From: Phytophthora colocasiae
Taxonomy: Eukaryota; Oomycota; Peronosporomycetes; Peronosporales; Peronosporaceae
Assembly (NCBI GenBank): GCA_018806915.1
Contig: JAGKQI010000094.1
Span: 558,001 to 622,000, forward strand
DNA length: 64,000 nt
Reading direction: 5' to 3'
Of the stretch, positions 42,990 to 56,145 are shown piece by piece. Position 1 is the first letter of the stretch. Every line of letters starts with the position of its first letter. The translations under genes were made by a program, and so were the position numbers. The notes under the pieces are model-generated. The model made no database searches and was not told the DNA's origin. It worked only from the letters and a program-made list of their open reading frames with translations.

Positions 42990-45900
42990 CTACGGCTGCG
43001 ACGACGTTGCTGGAGGCTGAAACTGCTGTCCTTGTGAAGTCAACGCGGATGAGGAAGCCCCACTTGACGGTGACGGTGCAGCCAATGAAACTGGCATCGG
43101 GATGGGTGTCTCCGTGTCCAGGAGCATGTCAGACGAGTTGAGCATACCTGGGTCAGCAGTGAGCGCTGACAGCATGGAGTTGTTGCTCTGAGCCTCTCCA
43201 CTAGGCGTAGACATCGATCCTGGCGCTCCAAGAGCGTTGGTGTTGTTAATGGCATTTGTGTTGCTGAGCAACCGAGCGATCATCGCCACCTTCTGCGACT
43301 CCGAGCAGTCCGTACGGTTTAGGATCGACTGGATCTTGTTCTTGATCTCAGGCATCCGGTCAAGCACATGCAGCAGCGTCGACGTAGTAACTGGTATTGA
43401 CGAGCGCGGTGGGTCACCACTGCTAGCTCCAGGGACTGTGGACGTTGCACCTAGATCCAGTGGTGCGCTAGCATTTAATCTGTTTGATTGGATCATACCG
43501 CCGCCCCACGACGGTGGTGCTGTCGCAGATGTAGTAATTTGTGCAGAGGACCCTGACGATGCAGCCGCTGCTGGGATCGCTGAAGGAGCCATTACACTGA
43601 CAGCACTCATTTCGCTCGAGATACTTGCAGCGTGCGAACGTCGCGGCATCGATCCACTCACCGACGCACCGAAGCCCGAACCAGCTCCTAACATGACATC
43701 GCCACTCGCAGAGAGAGGTGATCCATCACGCCCGACAGATGCTACGGCTGCTGCTGCTTGTACAGCCACTACTGCTGCCTCCTTGCTTCGCTTGATCACT
43801 TCATCGGGACCAAGCACCGCTGTTGGTAGCAGTGAAATCATGTCCGTGTGTGACTTGTGCGGCAGGGGTACCAAAGGCATTGTTTTCGCTTCTGATACAG
43901 GTGAAACAGTGGCTTTCTTGGCAGCTTTTGGACTAGCTTTTGTAGGCGTCGTGGTAACTGGGGGTGTTGGGACTGCAGCAGTAACCGGTGTAGGAGGAAA
44001 CGATGCTGCAGTGAGCGATGCTTTCGTCGCCAGATCTGTCGAGCTAGGCGCCGTAATTGTCGTAGGTGCTGCAGTCGAAACGGACGCATTGGTCCCTACG
44101 GATCCGACAGGGATTGGGATCGGCGGTGGTGACGTCTTGTGTTTCATGCACTGGATAATAGCGTCGAACGAGGTTTTGATAGACTTCAAATCATCCACAC
44201 CACCCGTAGTTGCGGCTTTCTTGCCTGCAGCTGCATCAACACTTGATTGCTTTCTGTGAGCCAGTGTCATCTCCACCAGGTTAGGTGTGCTCACGATAGA
44301 AGGTGGTGGCATTCCTGGTAGAGAATGTCGCAACGGAAACTTCAGAAGCAGTTCGTCTTGAGGCAAGCCAATACGTGCGTCTAGTACAGCGGGTGTAAGC
44401 TGAGCAGCCGCAACGTTTGCAGCCGCCATAGCACGCTGCGCTTTCAGCGACTTCCCATCTTTCGTTGTGGCAGTCATAGCACTGGTACCAGTTGTTGAGG
44501 CAGCAAAGCTACCGGAAATAATCTTGCCATAGCGGTCGTAGCACTGTCGCGGTGAACGTTTCTTGCACACAAAACGCGAAATTGCCGTCGACGAGTTAAA
44601 CACTTGTGCAATAAGAGTCCAGTTGGCACCGTAGAGCTCGAAAAGTTTCTTGAGCACAACATCGTCTTGCAAGCTCCATGTATCACGTCCAGAGTCAGAA
44701 GAGGACATGCTGCTTTTACGAGCTCGTCCTGTTCCAGTCTTTGCCTTTTTGGAACCTTTCTGACCAGTCTTCAAGTGACCTGAATCTGCATGCGCTCCAG
44801 CACCTGCTGCTGCACTATTCGCCCCGGCTGCAGATGCACCACTGGACGCCGTACCCGATGACGAAGCTATAGATGACGCTCCAGTTCCAGTGTCGCCAAC
44901 TCCAACACCCAAGATACCACTTAGAAGCGCAGGATCATCCCATTCAGCGGAATCAAGCGCATCCAAGTTCGTATCTCCCCAGAAATCGTCGTCTACGAAT
45001 TCCGATACATCGGGGACGGGAATACCTTCCAGATCCACACGCTGTTCCTTTTGTGGGCCTGATTTCAGACCACTCAACTGCGATTCGAGTTTGCGCTTCA
45101 CACCTACAGACGTAGCAGCGTTCATTGAGTTTCCAGAAGCTAGTCCAGACAAACCAGTCCTCGATGCCATAGAAGTAGAATTAGCCCGTTGCTTCTTGTT
45201 GGACTTGGCAAGCTTGGATAGATCAACAGCATGGTCACTGTGTGACTTCCCAGACAAAGGTGCAGGCGGTGGTGGTGCTTGCACACGGTAAGATACTCTG
45301 AAAGTCATCTGGTTAGCCGTGCTCGAGCCCACTTCCGAAGAGAGTCGTGCCGGTGGTGGCGCCACAGCCTTTGGCTGAGGTGGCTGTGGAGGTTTATACA
45401 CATCGAAATGGGTCTCCAGGCCGTCCATACGCATCTGCATAAACAATTTCTCGAGCACACGTTCGTCAGTCGAGCCGCCGTCGAGGGTGTAAAAGAGCTG
45501 CGATGTGGCATCGCCTTCTTTCCATTGCCGATCAGCATCCATAGCAGCCAATTTCTCAAAAGAGGGTTGATCTGACTGCAGGAATGCGCTATTATCCTTC
45601 CAGGAGCTAGCATCTTCAAGGTTCCCAACATCTTGTTCGACTCTCTTGGACTCGCCACCTCCCTGGTGCTTAGTGTCTGTCACCCCATGCACGTAGTTAA
45701 CGGCGTACCATTCCACAGGCGTCAGCTCGTCCGTATTGGCCAACAGTAGATGCTCCTCTGCATCGAGATCCACATTGTGTACAATCAGGGGCGACTCCAG
45801 CTCACTTGAATCCCCACAATATTTTTCATTTCTCTCCACTTGCTGGGCCACCATCGATAGCTTTGCAAGTGTTCCGGAGCCAGTCAAACTATTTCCACCA

Positions 45901-48900
45901 CTGCTGGTAGCGGTCGAAGACCACCAGCTCGGTTTTTCTATCTTCAAGTTCAATGCCATGTCGGAAGGAACAGCGAGAAGATCTTGTGGGGTCATCTCAC
46001 CAAACACTTTCTCGGTCAGCGAAGCTCCAGCTCGTAATAATGACGCCTCAATGGTATTTTCGCAATGCAAGCGATAGACTGGGAGAGTATCTGCTCCACC
46101 AACCGCCATTTTAGCCCAGCTTGCGCGAAGTTTTGCATCACATGTAGCATTCCAGTCACCGTCAACAACAATGATAGCCTCCCCACCAAATACTGACACT
46201 GCCTGCCCGCCGTTGGACGTGGACAATCGAGTAGACGCGAGCGCAACACGAACTACTGGCCGGTCAGCGAAATGGCAAAGAGCTCGGCGCTGCATAGCGA
46301 TCGAGCCTGTCACCCGCACATAATTTATATCCATCAGAGACAGAAAAAGCTCCAGAATAGGGAACATGGCGTTGAATTGGCAGTAGATCACCACTTTCTT
46401 GGCTTCCTGAAGCACCAGCCGGCGTAATAGCGGCTCCAGAGTCTCCAACTTAGCGGAACAGCCAGCAAGAAACCTCATATCAGCGTGTCCTAACTTGTCC
46501 ACATCGTTCACGATATCCACACAGTTGCAGATCTCACGCAGGTGAAGTAGAAGCTGTAACCACACACTCAGCCGCTCTTCGCGGCCACCTGCAGTGTCCA
46601 GAGTTGCGGCAAATCCACTTAATGCGTTGCGGTACTGCAGTTTTTGCGACGCACTGAGTTCGCAGCTCAGACTAATTTCTTCAATCTTACCCAACTCAGA
46701 CTCGACTTCACTCCGGACCCGCCGTAAGCTGAGACAAGACAAGGCAAGAAACAACGCATTCATAAACTGAGGCGTGTCTTCTTGCTGAGATGAAGCCTTC
46801 CATAACGAGGCTCGAACACTTGACGACTTGCCATACAGCTGCATCACCTCTGATACAGACCCCCTCTCCACTTGCAGCTCCTGCACTGGCCATGCCTCAA
46901 CTCGATGCTGCTTGCCTTCAGTCACACCACTTCCCTCGACCGAAGAAGCTTCTCGCACTAGAAACTCAGCGTACTGTAATCGAAGGGCAGTATTTTTCCA
47001 GTTCTCAATCGGCTGGCCATTGCATAATATTCTACGCTGATGCTGTCGAAGGTCTTGTAGTGCAGATACGCATGCAGGGTCATTAAAATGACCACCACGC
47101 TCATTTTCCACAACAACCATCTGCCAATTTGTAAACGCCACAAAGGCATCTCGGTCTTCAGCAAACGCGTCCACAGGACACAACACACAGTAGACAGGCT
47201 CAGCGCGTTCGTCATCGTCCAACTTTTCGTCTTCATCGTCTTCATTGGGCGGAGCTATAAGAAAATCGTTTTCATTCTTCTGGGCGTGCGCTCGAGGCTT
47301 TATCTTCCATTCGCGTTGAAGCTGATCTTTATGAGATTGTGCGTTGCCAGGGCCATCGTATAACTGGATACGCTTGTCTGGATTCCATATCCGAAGGTAA
47401 TATCGCCACTTATGAAGCTCTTCTTCTGACACAATTATCAAGTGAGGGCCTACAGTTGTATCGGGACTTGCATCTCCTGTCCTTGCATCACCTTGTTGAT
47501 GATGTGTCTTTGCTACCACAATTTCGGTCAAAGTTAAAAAGGCAACAATGGTAGTCGCTTTTCCCATGCCGAGTTGATCATTCAGCAACATGTTGAGACC
47601 ATTGGAGTACAAATCAAGCATCCACCTCAACGCAAGAAGCTGAAAGGCCGCCAAAAAAATAGCGGGGCCTCCTTTTGACTGCAAAGTAGTGCACCTCGCA
47701 TGCAATTCCCGAAAGGCCGCCTCACGAAGTGCCCAAACGGCAGACGTTGTTTTGTCAGCACATTCAGCTGGTGAAGAAGTCATAGCACTGCGTGCTCGTT
47801 TGCCTGCACTCACGATGTACGACATGTGCGTTTTAGCAGATGATAATGTCAATTCTGGCTTCATGCCTCTTTTCCCATTGTTCTTGGCACCAATATCGAT
47901 AGAGTGATATTTCAGTGGCAAAAGACCATCCTTCGCTCCAACAATTTCATAATCACGCGTTCCATCCTCGTCGGTATGATCTCCAGACGTTGCATCATCA
48001 ATTTCATCACGACCTGAGGATTCAGTACCTGCAGCTTCCAACCGAACTCTTGACCTTGCAGCTATCCGTTCCATTGTCCTCCAAAATGCCGAAATTTGCA
48101 TCGCAATGCCTCGTGCCATCTGACGATTTTCTTGTTCTTTGCGAACACTTTCAGCATTTTTCGCCACAATTACACCGGTTGCGAGACGGTGTTGTATCAC
48201 TCGTTTCCAGTTGCGCTCATGAGAAAAATCGGTTGCCATCCATTTCATTTCTTCTAGAAGAAAGTCCCAGTGAGACTTACCCCTCGCTGGCGTCGGCAAT
48301 CGCGGTAATTGCCTCTTTCGAGTTACAGCCAAGCTCCGCATCTTAATCTCCTGCTGAAAACGTACAAACTCGCGTAACTTTCGCTCGAACTCTGAATTCG
48401 TCGAATCGCTCGAAACTGGTGAAGTTCGAGACATCCGCTTGTCGCCAATCAGACCGTTGTTAGTACTATGATCTGCCGTTGCAAGTGCTGATGAAGCTAG
48501 GTGAACGGGTTGCTGCTGCTGCTGGTTTTGATGGAAAGCCACGTGATCCGAAGCTTCTTCTTCTCGCCTTTTCTGCATTAAATACTTGGCCGGAGGCACC
48601 GACGTTCTTACGACACAATATGGAGTTCCTTCAGGAAAATCTTCCTGCACATGTGTATTTGTCGTCTCGTTCTCCATCACCGTGCCTTTAAAGCCGTTGC
48701 TTGCTATCTCCTTCGGTTGTTGGTTTCTCGTCTTGCTTTTCTTCGCCTTTTTGGCAGGAATAATGTCAATCTCTGCATCCGCTGATGCTTCCACCTCTTC
48801 CTCGGCCAGTCTCCTCTTTTTCAGCAAAACCTCATCATTAGCTTTCTTTTTTGCGGATGACTTTCCCACAACTTCCTCTGGAGTTTCCACGTTCTCGCTT

Positions 48901-49285
48901 TCCTTTTCTGCTGTTAATTCTCCAACTGGAGCTGCAATTTTTCCATCATCAAGTGCCTTTGGGCATTCAACGTCAACTGCCTCCACCTGTTTCTCCTCCT
49001 CGAGTAGCGCCGTCTCCTGCCCCGCCACACTAGTAACATCGCTCTCTTTTGTGTCCTTCGGCCCCTGCTCCTTGCTCGCTGCAAGAACTGCCTCTCGCTC
49101 GTCTAGCAACTGCCTACATACGCAATATAGCATTTTTCTGTTAGAAAACGTCGAAATGAATGGCAACAGCACAGCTGACAAGCAAGCACATACCGCAAGA
49201 GCGATTCTTTATATTCTACAAGTTTGTTGCGGATGGAGATAAGTACGACAGTGCTGTTGGGGCTGCCGTCGCTGTCCGACGCCAT
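42990..49285 (-). CDS. EP400/Eaf1-like chromatin protein: HSA, degenerate SNF2 ATPase and SANT domains
   Basis: There are two exons: 49285-49194 (MASDSDGSP...) and 49113-42990. They are joined over an 80-bp intron with GTATGT and GTAG ends, giving about 2,071 residues. In order: a charged N-terminus, an HSA domain (about 305-385; SHWDFLLEEMKWMATDF and WKR blocks), a SNF2-like helicase region (about 520-1100), a SANT/Myb domain (about 1505-1565; DTWSLQDDVVLKKLFELYGANWTLIA) and a Ser/Thr/Ala-rich tail with a conserved helical patch (about 1940-1980). HSA plus SNF2 plus SANT is the order of EP400/Domino; Eaf1 of yeast NuA4 keeps only HSA and SANT. The ATPase motifs are eroded: GMGKATT replaces GLGKT, VENERG replaces DEAH and the arginine-finger motif is absent. 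It probably scaffolds a NuA4/SWR1-type nuclear complex without ATPase activity. Confidence 0.85.
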
Positions 49286-50408
49286 CGCGGGTTTCCTATG
49301 CGGATTCCAACACATAACGGATACAATAACAACACTTATCAGCGACCATCACTCCTGCATAATATCCATGCTGCGCCCCTACGTGCTGCGTTCTTTCCCC
49401 GAGTAGCGTCACTACTGCATCTAAGCACAGCCACACATACACATGACCCAATGTCAGCCTGTGGGGTTCTCTGGGTGCTCGAAATGGACGTTCGTGCCAA
49501 GTTCTCAGAGACAGGTGGGGAAATCGGCGCGGAATAGCCGAAAAAACGGTATATTCGGACCAACTAGGGGTTCAATCGATAGCTGAGATCCCGAGGAATC
49601 CAACGCAGCACTCTCCCCACCTCTCCGAGCACGAGAACAGGTCCAAATCGAGCGCTAAAATCGCCAAAATTGCAGTTCAGCCCCCAGAGCGATCCAGAGG
49701 GCGTGCAGCACACGCTTCGAGGGAGCAGACGTAGGCGAACAATATGGAGCAAAGTAGCAGACGAATATGCTTACCGGTCGATGGCGCAGTGACGTTGCCG
49801 GGCGGCCTTTGCGCGATTACAGACGACACACGCGTTCACGTTCTCTAGGGCCCCCCGTCCCGTCGCGAATTTTTCTCCCCCTTTTCAAAAATATGCTATT
49901 CGGCAGGATAAAAATCTTCGCCACGTTGTGGAATGATTCTGACGAATGGAAAGAGGATTTAGTCGGTTTTTTAGCGAATCGCTGCGACGTCTGATAAAGA
50001 GAAAAAAATCTTACAGAGCAAGATGACAGAGAGCAGTTCAGATCTAGTGGACACCCACTTCCCATTTTTTTGAAAAATAAGCACTCGCTAAGTACGAATT
50101 GCTAAAAATGAGTGGCAATAATTTTGCAATATTTGTTTTCGCTGGGCAATACTAGTTGTGAACAAGAAAATTGTTCAATAATTGTAATCAGCACTAATAC
50201 CTTACGGGGAACGCTCGTCTCGACTTCGATCGTCTTCACTAGCCTAAACCTAAACTGATGTGGTCGGTTGCCCAGATCGTCTTCGGCTTTGCATACACAC
50301 GCATTCTCGACACCACCCATGCCCTCACCCCTTCTCACCGCTAGTTCTGCGCCGCTTGAGCGGAGCACAGTTCCTATCCGTCAAGTACAGAGCGCTGCAG
50401 GTGAACGC
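49286..50408. other. Divergent intergenic region
   Basis: About 1.1 kb between the start of the EP400-like gene and the SANT-like pseudogene. The part at 49870-50200 is AT-rich and 49560-49760 GC-rich. It probably holds the promoter of the EP400-like gene. No gene, repeat or RNA recognised. Confidence 0.55.
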
Positions 50409-51028
50409 ATGAGTGACAGTGACGCAGCTGCAACTGTGTCGGGAGGACTAGCACCCACCAGAGCTCCCTCAGCAGGTGCAGGGCGAGGGGCGGCGGCGGC
50501 GACAAAGTCGACGGCCAGCTGGAACGACGCAGATGTCGAAGAGCTGTTCCGCCTTCACTACAAGGGTCTGGCTGCTCGCTTCCAGAACACGAAAGATGCA
50601 AAGCGCATCAAGTTTGCGTGGTTGGTGCTAGCATCTACGCTGTCGGTGAGCCAAGGCAAGGTGTTCACAGACCAACAGTGCCAGGCTAAGGTAAAGTACT
50701 TGTTCAGTGAACACTTATCTACTGCAGACACACTAACTGTTGGATACTAATTCGTACAGATGAAAAACATGAAACAGAAATGGGCATAAGCCCGGTCGGA
50801 CGAGGGCCGCACTGGAAATGGTAGTCCTCTCCGTCGACCAAAGCACTACTCAACGATGAAGGATTATTGGGGAGGCAACAGGAATGAACGCATCTAAGCA
50901 CAGAGGACCCCGACACCATTGCTGCATCTGGAAATAGCACCGGCGTCTCTGATGCATCACCACCGTCTACTCCCGTACTGATAGGATCCAGGGCACAGCG
51001 CACCATTTCTCTAGCTGCGTTAGCGTGA
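50409..51028 (+). pseudogene. Myb/SANT-like DNA-binding protein, decayed
   Basis: ATG 50409 opens a frame with an Ala/Gly-rich start and a trihelix or SANT-like domain (WNDADVEELFRLHYKGLAARF ... VSQGKVFTDQQCQAK). A canonical intron, 50691-50759 (GTAAAG..ACAG), joins it to MKNMKQKWA, completing the last helix. Directly after this comes TAA at 50787. The same frame goes on with RSDEGRTGNGSPLRRPKHYSTMKDYWGG. After a one-base slip near 50890 it continues with a Ser/Pro-rich stretch to a natural stop at 51026-51028. A stop and a frame break therefore disable a gene of about 190 residues, unless the short form is used. Confidence 0.6.
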
Positions 51029-52959
51029 AAATACTCTCCGTCTCGTTGCGAACTGTTCTAACTGCTGCGTGAGCCGCAGCAACTCCAGCCATAGCAGCGG
51101 CCCCTATCGTGGTATAGACCGCCGCCGTGACGCACTTGTCCAGCGCCTTCCAATCTGCAGATCGGTGGCTTCTGAGACGATCGACTGTACGAGCTGAGAC
51201 TGGTGGCTTACTTGTCTCAGTTTTAGCGATTTTGAATCGATCGAGGAAGCCGATCGAGTTTCCTGCTATCCAATCAAATTGTAGATACTTTTGCCGTCCT
51301 ATCGTCGAAGACGATTTAAATCCGAAGACGAGCGTTCCCCGACCATGCCCTAAGGGATAAAAAACAAGGAATAATAAAAATATAAACCAATATATTCGAA
51401 CATAAAAATAATTTACCAAATACTTACAAAATAAAAATAAAATACCAAGCAGTATTTCTTTTAGGAAGGAAAACCCAATTTGGGACAAAAACCATCCTGT
51501 AAATTCTGGTCAGCAAGGGCGCTTAGGACGGCTGACTGCTGCAGCTCTTCCGGCTGTGGCCAACTTGCTTGCATATTCCGCACCGCCGAATTTGCTTTCT
51601 CAGAGATTCTGTTGCCTGCTGTGACGGAATGCGCTTCTTCTTTGGGCGACCACGTTTTTACGAATTCCGGGGGCCCTGCATTCACCGCGAGTAAGTGCAT
51701 CCTTGAGCACTTGAGACAGGATGGTAGCTCCGCGTAGGGTTTTCGGAAGAATGACTTTTTCCAGGAACCACGATAGAATCTTGTTATTTCAAACGCGGCG
51801 ATGGCTGATAGGATGATCGTCCTCGTATATATTCTCGCGCAGTGCCACTGCTAGCTTGCAACTCCAGTTTCGCGCGGAACTCTGTTCTATCGCAGTCACA
51901 TTCTCCTCTTATCGCGGCGAGGAGCTCACTCAGGTAAAGGATACATCAACGTCAGACACGCAGTCCGATATAAATATTGCTCGTTCTGTGCACAGTGTCG
52001 TTGAGAGTTGATTCGTGGGCAAATCCACTCTTAGCACAATACCGTTATTAACAAATCACCAGCCGTGATGCCATGTGGGGGTTACAAATTTCACATAAAC
52101 ACTGGTTTTGTACGGCACGCAGGACGCTTGGAGCTTTCATGCGATCTCGTGTCGCCCTTGAATCTCCAACCAACAGATTCCATGTAGCCTTCCAAATCCG
52201 ACGACGGCTCTTTGATAAGACGATAGTGTGACATATCCTGTGGAGTGATGGTTGTACCTACAGTTAGAACTTCGCTTCTTCGAGGTCTTCAATAAAACCT
52301 TCGTCATCCTCACCTATGTCCTTACCATTTGGTTAAGTGTGCTTATTACTCACTAATTGTGCATGCACGGCGCTAGAATAGTGCGTGGAACTCGCTTGAA
52401 GCCAGTCTCCGATGTAACTCTGAATATCCTCCATTTGCATACCAATAGACCACATTCCATTTCAATTTTAATGGGAAGTTGACTCAGATGAAAATTGTTG
52501 ATGACGTGAGCAGATGTGTAACTACGAAGGCTCGAAACTGCTTGTGGGGAAGCTCTATCCGTACTGTTCTAAATGCGGGAGACTGACACTGAACGGAACT
52601 TGTTACAGGCGGGGCGGGTTGGGGTTCACCAGCAGTATCATGTCCCACAGGATCCTCGGTGTGTACAACGTTGAATCAGGGAAGCATCCTACTACCAAAT
52701 TTAGGGACGTTTTTGTCGGCCTGTCGATTTGAATCCCTTCGCTGGTCGACGTTGGCAAAGTGTAACAATTTGAAAGATACTGTGCTAAACACCTATATTG
52801 TATAAACGTGTGCAATTGTCGCTCGGGACGAATTGGTTGTTGTGGTGTAACGGGGATGTTACACGAATGCCTACTGTTGGTGTGTGACACACGTGGATAC
52901 ATTTATGTGAGTGCATAATGGTGTGGCACACACGAGTAGATACGAGACGACCTTAGAGC
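51029..52959. other. Long region without a supported gene
   Basis: About 1.9 kb. Between 51029 and 51490 the minus strand is open for 173 codons, but the first third is hydrophobic sequence from an AT-rich tract and no family is visible. A minus-strand frame at 51700-51461 and a plus-strand frame at 52514-52732 (72 codons, with a CSKCGRLTLNGTC cysteine pattern) are open but unrecognised. An A/T tract lies at 51356-51450. I cannot assign any of these. Confidence 0.4.
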
Positions 52960-53586
52960 CACAAGGCGCACTCGGCGAAGAAGTTGTTCGACATCTGGAA
53001 GGAAATGGATCGCTATTACATCGTGGCTGAAAAAAATCACGAAGTCCGGTCAGCACGAGAACGAATTCCTCGACTTTGTCGACAGTCGTGGATTTGTGTT
53101 GTATCTGAGGAAGTGGCTTGAGGTACGCTCGTTATACTATGATTGATGTGCTACATATTTCTTAAACCACTGGTGTGCTACAGGTGAAGCTGGAGCTTAA
53201 CAACTTCATGCAGAGTGGTCTGCTTGAAAAAGACCAGTTGACTCAATGGAGGGACGCCTAGCTGCCGAGAAGAACAGTGCGTCTCTCAGCTCGACTCCAT
53301 CCAAAATAAAAGCCCGCGAGGTGGAATCTCTCAGTACCTGGCTACATCGATCGCTACATACGTCAACGATAGGCGGACCGAAGCTCACAGGTCAAGCACT
53401 TTAACTGCCCCTAATCTACAAGAAAGGGCGGATATGCTGGGAAACGTTCGCAGTCAACTTGCCAATATTGTTCGAGAGTTGGCACAAGAACACAGTACCT
53501 CATTACAGAGACTTGAAGAACACCGCGACGTTCTTCTTTATCAACGCCAAGCGTTGAAAGAAAAGCTCCGTAGCAGCGATCAGTAG
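52960..53586 (+). pseudogene. Decayed gene of unknown family, possibly retroelement-associated
   Basis: Blocks in several plus-strand frames follow one another. First is KKLFDIWKEMDRYYI (about 52978), then a block ENEFLDFVDSRGFVLYLRKWLE up to a GT donor near 53122. After an intron-like gap ending in TACAG at about 53183 comes VKLELNNFMQSGLLEKDQLTQW. A Ser-rich linker and a coiled-coil-like end (QRLEEHRDVLLYQRQALKEKL) reach the stop at 53586. The order resembles a linker/coiled-coil protein found in repeat-rich oomycete DNA, but I do not know its function. At least two frame changes are needed. Confidence 0.35.
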
Positions 53587-53826
53587 AGTACCAAAGCCAA
53601 AATCAGTACAAAGAGAAATACTCCGATTTATATCGTTCACTACACGAACTTACTATGCATTGAGAATCTCCTGGTGTGTCCGACGAAGCTGATTGTGCCG
53701 CGATCGAAGCAAATCTTTGTTTGCAATATGTTGAATAACAAATTCGCGCGTGGACTCGTCCAGTAGCTCTACGACGTCCCTTCCCTCAGTCTCGTATTGC
53801 GTGTCTCTGTATGAAAGACATTTGCT

Positions 53827-55980
53827 GTGGAGTCTGGCATTTTAGATGAGACCAGAGATAGTGACGTCGACGAAGATGTCGGAGTGAAGTCAGCTCAGGT
53901 GAGCAGGCTACAGTATCTCAAATTGTCACCAGTGTCAAACTATCGCAGTGTACCATATCAAAACCTATTTGGTACATCAAGTGACTCAGATACCTCGTTA
54001 TCCCAGTCGGTGGTCTCGCGAGCATTTGATAAGCCCTCAGAAGACCTTTTACTGGACGCTTCGCAACTCGAAGAAGCCGCTGTTGGGCTGCAGTTGTTGT
54101 CGGGTGCATCCGGAGCAGAGAACGACGACGAAGCAGACCAGGCGACATCGTGACAATGTGGAGGACGTCAACATTGTGCCGGATAACGAGGATTCAAGTA
54201 TGTACGAGAGTCTCAGCTCTGATGAGAGCGATGAGTCCAAAGAGATGATGACGATATGGACGATGTTATCTCCGACGGCGACGCCGTCGCGATGGATGAG
54301 GCGTTCATCGCCTCTCTACAGTTGGATAGTGATGAGCCGGATCGCAGCAGGCTACAACAGCGCCAAGTAGCCTTGAGGGCAACGTGGACGGCCATCTCGT
54401 CGTCCTTTTAACCGGAAGATGTTCCAGCCTATCCACACTATGGAAGACGCTCAGCCCTGCAGCGAGTTGCGCAAGATCAGTCACTCGCCGCTGCTAACGT
54501 TCTTTTATTTTATGCCGAAGTCCTAGTGGGTGATGATAACGCAGCAGACAAACTTGCGTGCGCTTCAGGAAGTTGATAGACGGGCTCAAACTATCCAACA
54601 GTGGCAGGCGAAACGACCGCCGGCAGGAGTCATTGAAGAACATAAAGGGTCGATTGAAGTCCAAGGCTGAATACTAGCCTCATGATATCCTTCAAGTCGT
54701 CAGTTTGCTAGTTGCCCGTACGCTCTGCCCGCAGAAGGTCTTTGCTACTCACTGGACGTTAGTTGAAGACGGCGCGATCCCTTCAGGAAGTTTTGGGCGC
54801 CATATGAGTCGCAATCGCTGTCAAGACATCATGCGTGACCGTCGACAACCAGAGGGAACGTACCAGAGACAAGCTATGGAAGCTGAGGCCGGTGATCACT
54901 AAGATGCAGCAACGGTTTAGAGATGGGTGGTCGCTGGGTGCAGTCTTTTCGTTTAATTAAGGAGCATTACCGGCTACGTCCAAGCGAAACACTACCAGAA
55001 TGTTTATGCCTGATAAACCACACCGCTACGGGACAAAGATGTTCATGACGTGTGACTCAAGAACGGCATACTGCCACAGGTAACAATGCTTATGTCGTAA
55101 TTTACACCGTCGATGATTCTGACTACGTGCTATGTCGTATCCTACCAGATTCGAAATGTACGCGGGACAGCGCAATTAGGATAACACTGACAGCAGCTCA
55201 TTCAATCACAGGACGGGGGCACCTGCTGTGGTTTGGAACCTCAACATCATTCTTGGAGAACAAATTCGACAGCGATGGCATGCTGTCGTCATCGACCGAT
55301 ATTCCAGTTCGTTTCCACTCGCGATCGAACTATTGAAGATGAACGTGTACGTAGTGGGCACTATAATGGTCAATCGAGTTGGACTGGACAAGAATATCAA
55401 AGTAAAGAGTGCGACGCGGCCTGCTAGTATTCCTCGCGGCACTTTTACCTTCTTGCGTTCGGTAGCTGTGCCTGCCATGTTTGCTTTCCACTGGGAGATC
55501 GCAAACCGGTTCATTACCTGTGTACCGGGGCTGTGATAAAGGCGTCAACAATTGAGCGAAAGGTGAAGCAGGTTGGAGCTATTACGGTGTCTTGCCCATC
55601 TGCCGTAAACGACTACCAAGGTTGGATGGGCGGAGTTGATGCACATGATCAACTCCGCCTCCAAGCCTACTCCTGCAAACGTCTACCAAATTGAAGAAGC
55701 CTTATAAAAGCCTATTCTTAGGCATCACTGACCTGGCCTTGGCAAACGCTTACATTACTCACACGGAGGCAGCGAAGATGTCTGGAACACCAGCAATGAA
55801 GCGTCGCGAGTGGTACGCTGTCCTCCAGAACCATCTTCAAAATTGTACGTTGGCGATGGTCACCCAGTCCTCACATTGGTCCAGAATATGCGTAAGACGT
55901 GGCGCGCGCTTGCGTTTCTGGGATGTTGGAGGAGGTGTCGGCAAGACACCTATAAAGTCTTCGAGCTTTAGTTAGGTACT
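53827..55980 (+). pseudogene. piggyBac-like transposase, heavily decayed (copy B)
   Basis: This copy follows copy A (14191-16214) segment by segment. The acidic N-terminal region has the same SSDESD block (54130-54240), then come LLTFLYFMPKS (near 54500) and the ARTLCPQK block (near 54720). The FMPDKPHRYGTKMFM block is near 55000, and an intron at about 55079-55159 stands before RFEMYAGQ. Next are the MNVYVVGTIMVNR block with ASIPRGTFTF (55340-55450) and a C-terminal HDQLRLQAYS-like region near 55650. Frame breaks are numerous and the FDEG Asp region reads FN* instead. It can no longer be active. No clear TTAA ends were found. Confidence 0.78.
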
Positions 55981-56145
55981 TCAAGCTAAGGTTGCTGTCG
56001 ATCACGATGACGGTTGTTGGAGGTGCTAAGATACTAACACCTACAGTTATAATTCTCCTACGGCTGTAGCTGCAAAAGCAGTGGTGGTGACGACATCCGC
56101 CGGACGGGTAGCCGTTTTTTGCGAAGTCCCAGTTATTTGCCGAGT

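Noticed and set aside
43237..44259. Plus-strand frame of 340 codons opposite the EP400-like gene
   Set aside because: It mirrors a Ser/Thr/Ala-rich region with few stops on the other strand; no domain is seen, and the minus-strand frame is 2,063 codons long with clear domains.
51461..51737. Overlapping open frames on both strands
   Set aside because: Neither shows a domain, intron signs or a homologue that I recognise; left as unassigned spacer.
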